A stretch of DNA of 58,031 bases from the NCBI GenBank assembly GCA_017466365.1, contig JAFTUG010000017.1:1-58031 (forward strand), read 5' to 3'. Origin of the DNA: Clostridia bacterium (lineage in GTDB: Bacteria; Bacillota; Clostridia; Oscillospirales; Acutalibacteraceae). The notes beneath the pieces were generated by a model, which was given only the letters and a program-made list of their open reading frames with translations, ran no database searches and had not been told where the DNA came from. Positions 33,153 to 43,197 of the stretch are shown here, one piece after another (positions within the stretch are counted from its first letter, which is position 1; each line of letters opens with the position of its first letter). The translations under genes were made by a program, and so were the position numbers.

Positions 33153-34625
33153 TTATTCGGCAGACGCCTTTCTGATATATCTTTTGAAGAATGCAACGGC
33201 AGGAGCAACCGCTTCAACGGGGATTCTTTCGTTTGTGCCGTGGGTGCAGCGAAGAAGCGCAACGCTTACCTTATAAGGTGCATAGCGGTAAATATTCTCG
33301 CAGATGGGCTCATAGTAGCAAGCATCCGTGCCGCCCATAACAAGATAAGGAGCAACTATGCTGCCCTTATTATCCTGCATGCAAATCTCTTCAATAATCT
33401 TGAAGGCTCTTGAATCCGTGGGTGAAAATTTCGATGCTTCCTTTGCCTTAAGCACCTTAACCTCAATATCTTTGTTTCTGCAAACCTTGCGGATATGCTT
33501 TTCAACATCCTCGACAGTTACGCCGGGCATCTGTCTGAAGTTTACGGTAACACTTGACTTTTGGGGAAGAACGTTTGCCGCAGGACTTCCCTGTGCCATG
33601 GTAACGGCGGTTGTTGTTCTTACAAGGCAGGCTGTGAAGGGTATCTTCGTCATGCCGAATTTAAGAACAGGATAAAGAAGGTTGAGGTTGCACATAAGAA
33701 GTCTTGCAGGGTATGTGCAGTTTTTACCTACATTTGTGAAAAGCTCCTTAACAAAGGGAAGAAGCTCTGCTTTGAACTGATTATTTTCAAGATCCTTGAT
33801 AACATCAGCAAGCTTACCAAGACCCGAATGAACGGGAGGCTGTGAGGAATGACCGCCCTTTGCATTAACGGTAATTTCAAAATCGGTATAGCCCTTTTCT
33901 GCAACACCTACACCTATAAGCTGCTTATCGTTGAGTATTCCTTTAACATTAACGGGAATTATTGCGCCGCCTTCATCAAGAACGCAGTCAAGATGAATAC
34001 CTCTTTCCTTAAGAGTGCGCATAATATTTTTTGCACCGCCGTCCTCGGAGGCAACCACCTCTTCGTCCTGACCGAAAAGAAGATATACGTCTCTTTCAGG
34101 CTGAAAGCCTTCTTCAAGAAGAGTTTCAACGGCATCCATAACACCGATGAGATGATTTTTCATATCAAGAGCGCCTCTGCCCCAGATAAATTCTCCGTCA
34201 TTATGACCGCTGAAGGGAGCATAAGTCCAATCCTGCTCTGTTCCCTCTGAAATGGGAACTACATCCTGATGAGCAAGAAGGGCAATGGGGTCAAGGTCAT
34301 CTCTCGTACCCTTCCAATGATAAATAAGGCTGGCTTCCTGAATAACCTCTTTTTTGAGATTTTTATGAACAAGAGGAAAAGCCTCTTCAAGGAATGCATG
34401 GAATTTATCAAACTGCAAAAAATCAATCTTTGATTTATCGGGGTAGCTGATTGTGGGAATGGATATAGCCTTTGCAAGATGCTCCTGACATCTCTTTTCA
34501 TCAACATTCTCATGCGTTGCAGTTTCGTAATCCTTTTTCTCGGGAACGTATAATGCTGCTTTAACGGCAGTTGCGGCAGCAGCAACACCTGCTGCACCGA
34601 GAATTGCTGCAGTGATTTTTTTCAT
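33153..34625 (-). CDS. M20-family carboxypeptidase (PM20D1/CPS-like)
   Basis: A 490-residue dizinc metallopeptidase resembling yeast carboxypeptidase S and animal PM20D1. It has an N-terminal hydrophobic segment (about 5-27), so it may be membrane-anchored or secreted. Metal ligands: His in LLAHQDVVP, bridging Asp in WGRGALDMK, Glu in LFGQDEEV (general base) plus the following acidic residue, and late His near VALLRCTHGTNE. Relatives cleave dipeptides or N-acyl amino acids. The ATG is close to GAAAGGAAG. It is paired with glycerate kinase and downstream of the DUF6320 and acyltransferase genes. Confidence 0.88.
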   Translation of the reverse strand: MKKITAAILGAAGVAAAATAVKAALYVPEKKDYETATHENVDEKRCQEHLAKAISIPTISYPDKSKIDFLQFDKFHAFLEEAFPLVHKNLKKEVIQEASLIYHWKGTRDDLDPIALLAHQDVVPISEGTEQDWTYAPFSGHNDGEFIWGRGALDMKNHLIGVMDAVETLLEEGFQPERDVYLLFGQDEEVVASEDGGAKNIMRTLKERGIHLDCVLDEGGAIIPVNVKGILNDKQLIGVGVAEKGYTDFEITVNAKGGHSSQPPVHSGLGKLADVIKDLENNQFKAELLPFVKELFTNVGKNCTYPARLLMCNLNLLYPVLKFGMTKIPFTACLVRTTTAVTMAQGSPAANVLPQKSSVTVNFRQMPGVTVEDVEKHIRKVCRNKDIEVKVLKAKEASKFSPTDSRAFKIIEEICMQDNKGSIVAPYLVMGGTDACYYEPICENIYRYAPYKVSVALLRCTHGTNERIPVEAVAPAVAFFKRYIRKASAE

Positions 34626-34663
34626 TTCAGATTCTTCCTTTCAGAAAGATTATTAACATATAG

Positions 34664-34692
34664 AGTATAAAACAATGACTTTAAAAATTCAA
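34664..34692 (-). promoter_or_regulatory. Promoter of M20 peptidase-glycerate kinase
   Basis: TTGAAT (34687-34692), a 17-base spacer and TATACT (34664-34669) on the minus strand, in the 73-base gap after the DUF6320 gene. Confidence 0.65.
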
Positions 34693-34698
34693 CCTTAA

Positions 34699-35397
34699 TT
34701 ACATAAAAAACTTTCTGCTGACCCATGCATTAAGCCTCTTACTTTTAGCAAGAACGATAAAGAATATCATAAGAGAAACACAGCATGCCGTAACAACAAG
34801 AGAAACGGGTATCTGAAGTCTGCCTAAATAAAACATATTAAGACAGATTTCTATAACAAAGCTCATAATATTTATCGCTCCGAGAACAGCTGCTGTTCTT
34901 ATGGATTTTCTTTTAGTTTTTTTGAAAAGAATAATAAATCCGTTTCCGAGCGCCCACATCGCAATAACAACGGGCATTGCAACAAGTGCAAACCATCCCG
35001 AATCATCACCGAAAACCTTAAATGTATAAAGATAGGTCAAAAGTGCAAGAGCATCTATCGCAAGGAGAAGCATGGGCATAACCTTTTTCCAGAGAAACGG
35101 AAAAAGAAACCATATCCAGGCAACGACGCAGCCGCCCGTGACATAGGGCACAACATGGCTGTCAAATATCAGGGAATTCAATATGAGCATGACAAGATTT
35201 GGTATAAGCATTATCATGGATATGAGAAAAACCCAATATTTCTTACTGAGTGATTTAGGAATATTGATATTTTCCGGATAAATGGGTTTATTGTTATCTG
35301 TTACTTTTTCCCTCGGGTTTATAACCGGAGTATCGCAAAGAGGGCATTCGGGGCAGCCGTTTTCAAGCTCAACGCCGCAGTTTACGCAGTATGACAT
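34699..35397 (-). CDS. Zinc-ribbon polytopic membrane protein (DUF6320-type)
   Basis: A 232-residue protein beginning with a zinc ribbon (CVNC at 4-7 and a CPECPLC cluster by residue 21), followed by about six membrane segments. The function is unknown. In Clostridia, proteins of this description recur beside condensation-fold acyltransferases, and here its ATG overlaps the stop of such a gene by one base (TGATG), implying coupled translation. It may be the membrane partner or acceptor channel for that enzyme (inference). Confidence 0.75.
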   Translation of the reverse strand: MSYCVNCGVELENGCPECPLCDTPVINPREKVTDNNKPIYPENINIPKSLSKKYWVFLISMIMLIPNLVMLILNSLIFDSHVVPYVTGGCVVAWIWFLFPFLWKKVMPMLLLAIDALALLTYLYTFKVFGDDSGWFALVAMPVVIAMWALGNGFIILFKKTKRKSIRTAAVLGAINIMSFVIEICLNMFYLGRLQIPVSLVVTACCVSLMIFFIVLAKSKRLNAWVSRKFFM

Positions 35398-36707
35398 CAG
35401 TTTTCGCCTCCTTTTATCAGGTGTCTGTTGCTTTCAATCTTAACGGGAATTCCAAGTTTTATAAGAGCAGTAAAAAATTCCCTTTGTATTTTCGGATCTT
35501 TATAGATATTTGAAATGTTGAAGGCGAGGGTATCCTTATATGAAATCGCACCGCATCTTGCACCGTTAATCATTGCAGGACCCATAACAAGACAAAGCTT
35601 TTCGATATACTGCTCCATTTCCTTTGGTGCCTTCATTATTCCGACATTGGAAATAAGACAGCTTGTCTGCTTTTCACCCGCAATTTTATAAACCACGCTT
35701 ACGCCAAAATCCTTGAGCACAGACGGAACAATTTTCATAAAAGGGTTTTTCTCGATTCTGAGATTGCCCTTTATCATTGCCTGAAGCTCTTTCTCATTAT
35801 TGACAAAACGCAGATACAGCGAAAGCTGCTTTATTATTTCGGGCAAAGTATATTCACCCATATTCGGGTCAATCTGGAAGGTATAGCAAAGCATAAAATT
35901 GCGAAGGGTTTTACTTCCGAAAAAACCTCTTAAATTTACGGGAATTTGGATTCCTACAGGCTTTTCCCTTCTTTTGCCCTCCTGCTTCTGGAGGTTATAC
36001 ATAGTCCAGAGCAAAACCGCCGCAAGATATTCGGTTACTGTAACATTATGCTCCTTCGCTTTTTCTTTTATTACCGAAACGAGAATATAACCCGTTGTAA
36101 CATCAAGAAAATGCTTGGGCAAACGCTCACCCTTGAAGCGATAGGCAAATTTCTGCATTCTTTTTGCTTTTGCATTTGAATTGCAGTTTTTGGAATAAGA
36201 ATCTTCCGCTTCCTCTTCAGGCGGATTTTCGTTGATATCAAAAACCGACTCACCGTTCGGTATATCCTTGCCTGTAAGGCGAAGATAAACGGCAACAAGA
36301 GTCATAAAAAATCTCGATGCACCGAAACCGTCGGTTATCGAATGATAAAACTCAACGGAAATACGGTTTTCATAATAGTAAACTTTAAAAAGATAGCCGT
36401 TATTTTCCTTCCATTTGAAACGCTGACAAGGATTTGCGATATCGGGAAGAATAGGCGGCGCACCGTGAGGATTCTTTTCAAGATAATGCCAGAAAAAGCC
36501 CGCACGCATTCTTACGTCAAAGGTGGGAAATCTCGGCATAATCTTCCTGACCGCTTTTTCAAGCAGATCGGGGTCGACTTTCTCGGTCAGCGTTGCGGAA
36601 AGCCTGAAGCAGTTTGACCATGATGAGGAATTCTGCCCCGGAAAAACCTTTGCCGCATTATCAAGCTTATACCATGCACGCTGACGAATGGGAATTTTTT
36701 TCTTCAT
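35397..36707 (-). CDS. Condensation-fold acyltransferase-like protein (paralogue 2)
   Basis: A 436-residue paralogue of the 27615-28886 protein. The catalytic HxxxDG is H122-SIT-D126-G127 (FYHSITDGFGA). The shared block PVNLRGFFGSKTLRNF is near residue 258, and a late SNVGIM segment matches SNVGLV in the paralogue. Such proteins transfer acyl groups; substrates are unknown. The ATG follows CGGAG and lies 24 bases after the polC stop, so it may be read from the polC transcript. It is translationally coupled to the DUF6320 gene. Confidence 0.75.
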   Translation of the reverse strand: MKKKIPIRQRAWYKLDNAAKVFPGQNSSSWSNCFRLSATLTEKVDPDLLEKAVRKIMPRFPTFDVRMRAGFFWHYLEKNPHGAPPILPDIANPCQRFKWKENNGYLFKVYYYENRISVEFYHSITDGFGASRFFMTLVAVYLRLTGKDIPNGESVFDINENPPEEEAEDSYSKNCNSNAKAKRMQKFAYRFKGERLPKHFLDVTTGYILVSVIKEKAKEHNVTVTEYLAAVLLWTMYNLQKQEGKRREKPVGIQIPVNLRGFFGSKTLRNFMLCYTFQIDPNMGEYTLPEIIKQLSLYLRFVNNEKELQAMIKGNLRIEKNPFMKIVPSVLKDFGVSVVYKIAGEKQTSCLISNVGIMKAPKEMEQYIEKLCLVMGPAMINGARCGAISYKDTLAFNISNIYKDPKIQREFFTALIKLGIPVKIESNRHLIKGGEN

Positions 36708-36731
36708 GTGTATCTCCGTTATGGGGGTTAA

Positions 36732-39700
36732 TTAAAAGAAGCTGAGCTGTGTTGATTTGGGCAGCGAGTCAAACGCTCCGCCCTCTTCAAGAGCCGCAAT
36801 AATTGTTTTTGATGCACCCGAGCGCATCTGGAAATCTTCTATTGAGAGGAATTCACCGCCGCCGTCGTTTCTTGCGCTTTCAAGACCTTCGGCAGCTCTG
36901 CCTCCACAGCCTGCAATAGCCGAGAAGGGCAGACGGATTTTTCCATCCTCAATAATATATCTGTTTGCTGTTGATTTATAAATATCTATGGGAAGAATTT
37001 CAACGCCTCTTGCCATCATTTCGTTGATAACCTGAAGCGAGGTAAAGGTGCCTTCTTCCTTTGCCGTTGCCTGCTTTATTCTCATTTTTTCGCTTATCTC
37101 GTCCATTTTTTCCCTGACTGCCGCTCTGCCTTTAAGAACCGTGGCGGTATCAATATCTTCACCTCGGACGGTCATATAAGTAGCATAGTATTCAACAGGC
37201 TTATAAAGCTTATACCATGCAAGACGCATTGCGGCGCTTACATAAGCAGCGGCGTGAGCCTTGGGGAACATGTATTTTATCTTCATGCAGGAATCGAGAT
37301 ACCACTGCGGAACACCGTGGTCAAGCATTGCCTGCTTATGCTCATCGGTAAGAAGCGAGGTAGCTTTACCCTTTCTTACGATTTCCATAATTTTGAATGC
37401 CATGCCCTTCTCAACACCCTTGTTGATAAGGTAAACCATGATATTGTCTCGGGTGCCGATAACATCCGAAATGGTGCAGGTTCCGTTTTTGATAAGATCC
37501 TGTGCGTTGCCTATCCAAACGTCCGTACCGTGAGACAAGCCCGAAATCTGAAGCATATCCGAGAAATTCTTCGGCTGTGATTCCATGAGCATCTGACGGA
37601 CAAACGGAGTGCCGAGCTCGGGAAGTGAGAGTGTTCCCGTTTCGCAATCGATATCCTCTGCGGTTACTCCGAGAGGCTCGGGAGAAGTAAGAAGCTCATA
37701 AAGCTTCGGGTCACAAATATCAATTTTCATAACATTTGTGCCTGTCATATCCTCAAGATGCTTATAAAGGGTCGGTACATCGTGGCCGAGATTATCAAGC
37801 TTAAGAATTGTATCGTGGAGCGAATGGAAATCAAAGTGTGTTGTTCTGTGAATTGAATCCGCATCATCTGCAGGATGCTGAATGGGAGTGAAATCCTCCG
37901 CATCCATATCGGCAGGCACAACAACCATGCCGCCGGGGTGCTGACCCGTTGTTCTCTTAACACCGACGCAGCCCTGAACAAGGCGTTCAACCTCGGCGGG
38001 AGAAACGGTAATCCCTTTTTCTTCCATCCATTTTTTAACAAATCCAAATGCGGTTTTATCGGCAAGAGTACCGATTGTTCCCGCTTTGAAAACATGGGTT
38101 TTACCGAAAAGCTCTTCGGTGTAGCGATGGGCATAAAACTGATATTCGCCCGAGAAGTTAAGGTCGATATCAGGCTGCTTATCGCCGTAGAAGCCGAGGA
38201 AGGTTTCAAACGGGATATCGTGTCCGTCTCTGTGCATCGGCTTGCCGCATACGGGGCAATCCTTGGGCGGCATATCATAGCCCGAGCCGTATTCACCCTT
38301 ATAGAAAAACTCGCTGTGCTTACAGTCCTCGCAGATATAGTGCGGAACAAGAGGGTTAACCTCGGATATGCCTGCCGCAAAGGCAACAAATGACGAACCT
38401 ACCGAACCTCTCGAGCCGACATAATAGCCGTTTTCCATGGAGTTCCAAACAAGCTTCTGCGCAATGATATAAAGAACGCCGAAACCGTTTTTAATAATTG
38501 AGTCAAGCTCTTTTTCAAGCCTTTCTCTTATATATTCGGGAAGCGGAGAGCCGTAATAGTCTTCCATTCTTTCGTTACAGATTTTGCGCAGTTCATCATC
38601 CGCTCCCTCGATTTTGGGCGGATAAGTACCGTCGGGAATGGGCTTTATTTCCTCGCACATATCAGCAATAAGGTTGGGATTCTTAACAACAACCTCATAT
38701 GCCGTATCCTCTCCGAGATATGCAAATTCATCCAGCATATTCTGCGTTGTACGAAGGTAAAGAGGTGCTTGCTGTGAGGCATCCTTAAAGCCCTGACCTG
38801 CCATGAGAATTTCTCTGAAAATACTGTCGGTTTCTTCAAGGAAATGAACGTCGCCCGTTGCAACAACGGGAATATTAAGCTCATCCGCAAGGTGAATTAT
38901 CGTTCTGTTTATCTCGTTAAGTTCCTCTTCGGACTCAACCATTCCCTCACGAAGCATGAAAGCATTGTTGCCGTTGGGCTGAATTTCAAGATAATCATAA
39001 ATACTTGCAAGCTGAAGCAAATCCTCCTTGGGTCTGCCCATAAAAACAGCCTGATAAAGCTGACCCGCTTCGCATGCACTGCCGATTATAAGACCTTCCT
39101 TATGAGCGATAAGCTCGCTTCTCGGGATTCTCGGATGGCGGTAATAATATTCAAGGTTTGACTTTGAAATAAGCTGATAAAGATGCTTAAGACCGATTTT
39201 ATTCTTTGCAAGAAGAATGATATGATAAGTGGGCAGTCTTTTTAAGTTAAGAGGTATTTTTTCATTGATTTCATTAACGTTTTCAACGCCCTTGCTCTTA
39301 CAGAGTTCAAGGAGCTTTTCAAAAACACCTGCAAGTGCGCCTGCATCTTCATCCGCTCTGTGGTGGTCAAAATCGGGAAGCTTAAAATGCTTGGAAAGCG
39401 AATCAAGCTTATAATTCTTTATGCCCTCGATAAGGCTCTGCGCCATAACAAGGGTATCAATATGCGTAAAATTATATTCAATACTGTTTCTTTTGCAGGT
39501 ATGCCTTAAAACATTTGTATCAAAGGTTGCATTGTGTGCAACAAGCACGCCGTCGCCGCAGAATTCAAAGAATTTGCGTACGGCCTCCCCCTCCTTGGGT
39601 GCACCTGCAACCATACGGTTATCAATGCCCGTAAGCTCGGTTATTTTTCTCGGAATAGGGCATTCGGGGTCTACAAAGGTCTGAAATCTCGCTCTTTCGG

Positions 39701-41012
39701 CGCCGTCAACATACTTTACCGCACCGATTTCGGTAAGACGCACTCTGTCCGTACGCAGACCTGTTGTTTCAACGTCAAAAACAATGAAGGTGCCGTTTAA
39801 AGGCATGTCCGCCTCACCCGTCACAATCTTAACGGAGTCATCAACGTAATAACCCTCCATGCCGTAGATAACCTTTATGCCGTTTTTCTTTGCCGCTGCG
39901 GCAGCTTCGGGGAATGCCTGAACAACGCCGTGGTCAGTTATCGCCACAGCCTTATGTCCCCATTTTGCCGCCCTTGCAACAAGCTTTGAGGCAGCGGTCA
40001 TACCGTCCATTGCTGACATATTGGTATGCATATGAAGCTCAACACGCTTCTCCTCCGCCGTATCACCCTCTTCAATTTCTTCTATTATCATAACCGAGTT
40101 AGCCTTTATGCAGTAGGTCTTTATATAATCGTCATATTCAACATAGCCACGAATCATAACCACCTTGCCGTCAGCAATATTCGCAACAAGCTGTTCACAG
40201 TTCTGAACAGCCTCAAATATCTTGACGGTATATGAGCTTGTCTTATCGGTTATGTTGAAATTGATAATCTTTCTCTTGCCGTCACGGGTATCACGCATAT
40301 CAAGGGAGAAAACCCTTCCCCATACGGTAACGTTACCGTCATCCATAGAAATTCCTTTTAAGGGAACAGGCTTTGATTTTATCCTGTTGCCGTAGATTAC
40401 TTTTGCATTGGTAAGAGAAATCGGCAAATCCTCATATTCCTTTTCAGGCTTTTTCGGCTTCTTTTCTTCGCCTGCAACCGGAACTTCTATTTTAATTGTT
40501 TCCGCCTGCATTTGAATATACTCGGGCGAATCGAGCTTTGCTGTGTTTTCACCCTTTATTTCAACTGAAACCTGAACGCCGAAATGCTCATTGATATATT
40601 TTGAAAGAAATTCCTTTGCCCCTGCATCGCAAAGAATTTCCGCACCGTTAAAAACGGTTATTGTTATATTGTTATCACCGAAAACGTATTTTGCATTTTC
40701 AAGAAAGCCGTTTGCGGCAGCTATGTTTTCTTTTAAAGCTCTTGTCAACTGGGATGCACACTTATCCGAAAATGCACTCGCGAAAAAATAAGGCTTGATA
40801 ACGACCCTATTGATACCGATTGCATTCTTTATTTCGTTTTGTGCATCGATTATAAAATTATCCTCAACATATCTGTCAAATCTTGCTGATATATCGAGCT
40901 TCATTGTATCTTCATCAAGAAAGATGCGTTCAACCGTGCCGCCTGAAAGCATTTCACGCAGCCCTGCATTGATATATTCTCCGATAAAGTTCAGAATTGA
41001 ATTCTCGTTCAT
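36732..41012 (-). CDS. polC: DNA polymerase III PolC
   Basis: Gram-positive replicative polymerase of 1426 residues. Order: N-terminal domain, OB fold (about 200-315, NVTVWGRVFSLDMR), split PHP domain (VELHMHTNMS near 325) with the 3'-5' exonuclease inserted (FDVETTG near 415; VAHNATFDTNV), the PolC-type zinc cluster (CEDC and CPVC), and the catalytic core (PDIDLNFSGEYQ). It ends LPKSTQLSFF; the Q-L-S-F-F is a beta-clamp-binding tail. Start is ATG 41012 after GGTGA; GTG 41024 is an alternative. A terminator-like hairpin lies immediately upstream. Confidence 0.98.
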   Translation of the reverse strand: MNENSILNFIGEYINAGLREMLSGGTVERIFLDEDTMKLDISARFDRYVEDNFIIDAQNEIKNAIGINRVVIKPYFFASAFSDKCASQLTRALKENIAAANGFLENAKYVFGDNNITITVFNGAEILCDAGAKEFLSKYINEHFGVQVSVEIKGENTAKLDSPEYIQMQAETIKIEVPVAGEEKKPKKPEKEYEDLPISLTNAKVIYGNRIKSKPVPLKGISMDDGNVTVWGRVFSLDMRDTRDGKRKIINFNITDKTSSYTVKIFEAVQNCEQLVANIADGKVVMIRGYVEYDDYIKTYCIKANSVMIIEEIEEGDTAEEKRVELHMHTNMSAMDGMTAASKLVARAAKWGHKAVAITDHGVVQAFPEAAAAAKKNGIKVIYGMEGYYVDDSVKIVTGEADMPLNGTFIVFDVETTGLRTDRVRLTEIGAVKYVDGAERARFQTFVDPECPIPRKITELTGIDNRMVAGAPKEGEAVRKFFEFCGDGVLVAHNATFDTNVLRHTCKRNSIEYNFTHIDTLVMAQSLIEGIKNYKLDSLSKHFKLPDFDHHRADEDAGALAGVFEKLLELCKSKGVENVNEINEKIPLNLKRLPTYHIILLAKNKIGLKHLYQLISKSNLEYYYRHPRIPRSELIAHKEGLIIGSACEAGQLYQAVFMGRPKEDLLQLASIYDYLEIQPNGNNAFMLREGMVESEEELNEINRTIIHLADELNIPVVATGDVHFLEETDSIFREILMAGQGFKDASQQAPLYLRTTQNMLDEFAYLGEDTAYEVVVKNPNLIADMCEEIKPIPDGTYPPKIEGADDELRKICNERMEDYYGSPLPEYIRERLEKELDSIIKNGFGVLYIIAQKLVWNSMENGYYVGSRGSVGSSFVAFAAGISEVNPLVPHYICEDCKHSEFFYKGEYGSGYDMPPKDCPVCGKPMHRDGHDIPFETFLGFYGDKQPDIDLNFSGEYQFYAHRYTEELFGKTHVFKAGTIGTLADKTAFGFVKKWMEEKGITVSPAEVERLVQGCVGVKRTTGQHPGGMVVVPADMDAEDFTPIQHPADDADSIHRTTHFDFHSLHDTILKLDNLGHDVPTLYKHLEDMTGTNVMKIDICDPKLYELLTSPEPLGVTAEDIDCETGTLSLPELGTPFVRQMLMESQPKNFSDMLQISGLSHGTDVWIGNAQDLIKNGTCTISDVIGTRDNIMVYLINKGVEKGMAFKIMEIVRKGKATSLLTDEHKQAMLDHGVPQWYLDSCMKIKYMFPKAHAAAYVSAAMRLAWYKLYKPVEYYATYMTVRGEDIDTATVLKGRAAVREKMDEISEKMRIKQATAKEEGTFTSLQVINEMMARGVEILPIDIYKSTANRYIIEDGKIRLPFSAIAGCGGRAAEGLESARNDGGGEFLSIEDFQMRSGASKTIIAALEEGGAFDSLPKSTQLSFF

Positions 41013-41020
41013 GTTTATCA

Positions 41021-41049
41021 CCAAATAAAGGGCAGAATTTTCTGCCCTT
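41021..41049 (-). terminator. Terminator-like hairpin between ispG and polC
   Basis: Ten-base perfect stem AAGGGCAGAA/TTCTGCCCTT (41028-41037 and 41040-41049), followed on the minus strand by TATTTGG. It lies directly before the polC ribosome site. Confidence 0.7.
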
Positions 41050-41054
41050 ATTTC

Positions 41055-42104
41055 TTATAATTTCTCTATTTCTTCAAACAGCCTGTCAACCGCTTCGTTT
41101 TCTGCAACCTTGCAGATTATTTCGCCCTTTTTGAAAATAAGAGCACAGCCGTCACCGCCTGCAATGCCTATATCCGCTTCACGAGCTTCACCCGGTCCGT
41201 TAACGGCACATCCCATAACGGCAACCTTGATATTTTTCTTGCAGCCCGAAAGCTTTTCTTCAACCTCGTTGGCAAGAGAAATAAGGTCGATTTTTGTTCT
41301 GCCGCAGGTCGGACACGAAACGATATCAACACAGTCGGTCTTAAGTCCGATTGCCTTGAGAATTCCGTTTGCGGCGGAAACCTCTTTGACGGGGTCATCC
41401 GTCATGGAAACACGAATTGTATCACCTATTCCGTCAAGAAGAAGTGAACCGATGCCTATTGATGATTTGATGAGTGCCATGTTGTGAGTGCCTGCTTCGG
41501 TAACACCGAGATGCAAAGGATAATCGCAACGCTCCGCAACAAGTCTGTATGCCTCTGTCATTATATTCACATTTGAGGATTTGATTGAAATTATAATGTC
41601 GTTAAAATCACACTGTTCAAGGAGTGCAACATGATTCATCGCACTGCGTGCAAGTGCCTCGGCACAGGGTGAACCGTATTCTGAGAGGAGTTCTTTTTCA
41701 AGTGAACCCGAATTCACGCCGATTCTTATAGGCACTTGCTTTGCCTTGCAGGCAGAAGCAACCGCTCTCACTCTGTCCATTGAGCCGATATTGCCAGGGT
41801 TTATTCTGATTTTATCAACACCCGCATCAAGACTCGCAAGAGCAAGACGATAGTCAAAATGAATATCCGCAACAACGGGCACGGTAAGATTTTCCTTAAG
41901 CTTTTCAATAAGCTTTGCCGCAGCCATATCGGGCACAGCGGCTCTGATTATTTCGCAGCCTGCCTTTTCAAGCTCAATCGCTTGCTTTACACTGCCTTCA
42001 ATATCGGATGCGGGGCGGTTAAGCATTGACTGAACGGTTATCGCCGAATCGCCGCCGATATAAATATTGCCGACCTTAACCTTTCTGCTTTTACGCCTTT
42101 CCAT
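41055..42104 (-). CDS. ispG: IspG, HMB-PP synthase
   Basis: Fe-S enzyme of the MEP isoprenoid pathway that converts methylerythritol cyclodiphosphate to hydroxymethylbutenyl diphosphate. The 349-residue protein has the TIM-barrel N-terminus (IGGDSAITVQSM, VADIHFDYRLAL, KIRINPGNIG) and the C-terminal 4Fe-4S domain with CPTCGRTKIDL and MGCAVNGPGEA. The usual SMTNT after VQ reads SMLNRP here. The ATG at 42104 is five bases from AGGGTGG. It sits between rseP and polC in the conserved operon. Confidence 0.95.
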   Translation of the reverse strand: MERRKSRKVKVGNIYIGGDSAITVQSMLNRPASDIEGSVKQAIELEKAGCEIIRAAVPDMAAAKLIEKLKENLTVPVVADIHFDYRLALASLDAGVDKIRINPGNIGSMDRVRAVASACKAKQVPIRIGVNSGSLEKELLSEYGSPCAEALARSAMNHVALLEQCDFNDIIISIKSSNVNIMTEAYRLVAERCDYPLHLGVTEAGTHNMALIKSSIGIGSLLLDGIGDTIRVSMTDDPVKEVSAANGILKAIGLKTDCVDIVSCPTCGRTKIDLISLANEVEEKLSGCKKNIKVAVMGCAVNGPGEAREADIGIAGGDGCALIFKKGEIICKVAENEAVDRLFEEIEKL

Positions 42105-42114
42105 ACTTTCCACC

Positions 42115-43197
42115 CTAACCTTTAATTAATCTCCATATATCACTGAAGGAAATTACAGCCATAAGAACAAGCAGCAACACCAAGCCGATTGCATGAACCC
42201 AGCCCTCATACTTCTTCGGAACAGGCTTTCTGAATATCATTTCGATAAGCAGGAAGAAAAGTCTGCCGCCGTCAAGAGCGGGAAGAGGAAGAAGATTGAA
42301 AAGACCGATATTAATTGTTATCATTGCAAGCATGGTAAGAAGATAGCTGTAATCGGTTTCCTGCTTCGCGGTTTCTGCGGCATCGGCTATATAAGTTACC
42401 GTACCTATCGGACCCGAAAGGTCACTTAAGCCGTACTGACCGGTCACAAGGTCGAGCAGGCTTATCCAAACTATTCTTCCGATCGATACCGACTCGAGAA
42501 CCGCATTTTTCGCAACATTCAGAAATGTCGGTTCAACGCCCCTGATTATAAAATCATAGACTATTGTAAGTGTTCCGTTGTTGTCATAGGTCTGAAATTT
42601 AACACCGTTGAGGTTAACATCCTCGCCCTCTCTTTCAACAACAAAATCAATAATACCGTCCTTGTCTCTTGACATAAGAAAGCTTAAATCATATTCGGAA
42701 TAAACTCTTTTTCCATTGATTTTTTTGATTTCATCCTTTACCTGCAAGCCATACTGACTGCTGACGGAATTTTCATGGAACGAATGAATTTCGGGGAGAC
42801 CTATAAGCTCCGTTTGCGAAAGCATAATTGCAACAATGATAACACCCATGATAAGGTTTACGACGCCGCCTGCCGCAACAATTATAAATCTCTGCCATGC
42901 AGGCTTGTTGCAAAGCGCACCTTCACTTTCGCTCTCTTCATCCTCGCCCTCCATGCTGACAAAACCGCCTATAGGCAAAAGACGAATCGCATATTTTGTA
43001 TCACCCTTTTTGAATTTAAAAAGAGTAGGTCCCATACCCATTGCGAACTCATGCACCTTAACCTTAAAAAGCTTTGCAAAGGTGAAATGACCAAGCTCAT
43101 GGAAAAATATGATAAGGCCGAAGAAAAGTATTGCCACAAGAATAGGCCATGCCTTTCCCCATACCGCACTTAAGCTCACAAGTGAAATAAATTTCAT
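42115..43197 (-). CDS. rseP: RseP/RasP site-2 metalloprotease
   Basis: Intramembrane zinc protease that cleaves anti-sigma factors or signal peptide remnants within the membrane. The 360-residue protein has the active-site HELGH in segment one (FFHELGHFTFAKLF), a PDZ domain (about 130-205; SSQYGLQVKDEIKKING), and NLLPLPALDGGRL in the third segment carrying the third zinc ligand. About four membrane segments. Its ATG overlaps the dxr stop (ATGA). Confidence 0.95.
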   Translation of the reverse strand: MKFISLVSLSAVWGKAWPILVAILFFGLIIFFHELGHFTFAKLFKVKVHEFAMGMGPTLFKFKKGDTKYAIRLLPIGGFVSMEGEDEESESEGALCNKPAWQRFIIVAAGGVVNLIMGVIIVAIMLSQTELIGLPEIHSFHENSVSSQYGLQVKDEIKKINGKRVYSEYDLSFLMSRDKDGIIDFVVEREGEDVNLNGVKFQTYDNNGTLTIVYDFIIRGVEPTFLNVAKNAVLESVSIGRIVWISLLDLVTGQYGLSDLSGPIGTVTYIADAAETAKQETDYSYLLTMLAMITINIGLFNLLPLPALDGGRLFFLLIEMIFRKPVPKKYEGWVHAIGLVLLLVLMAVISFSDIWRLIKG

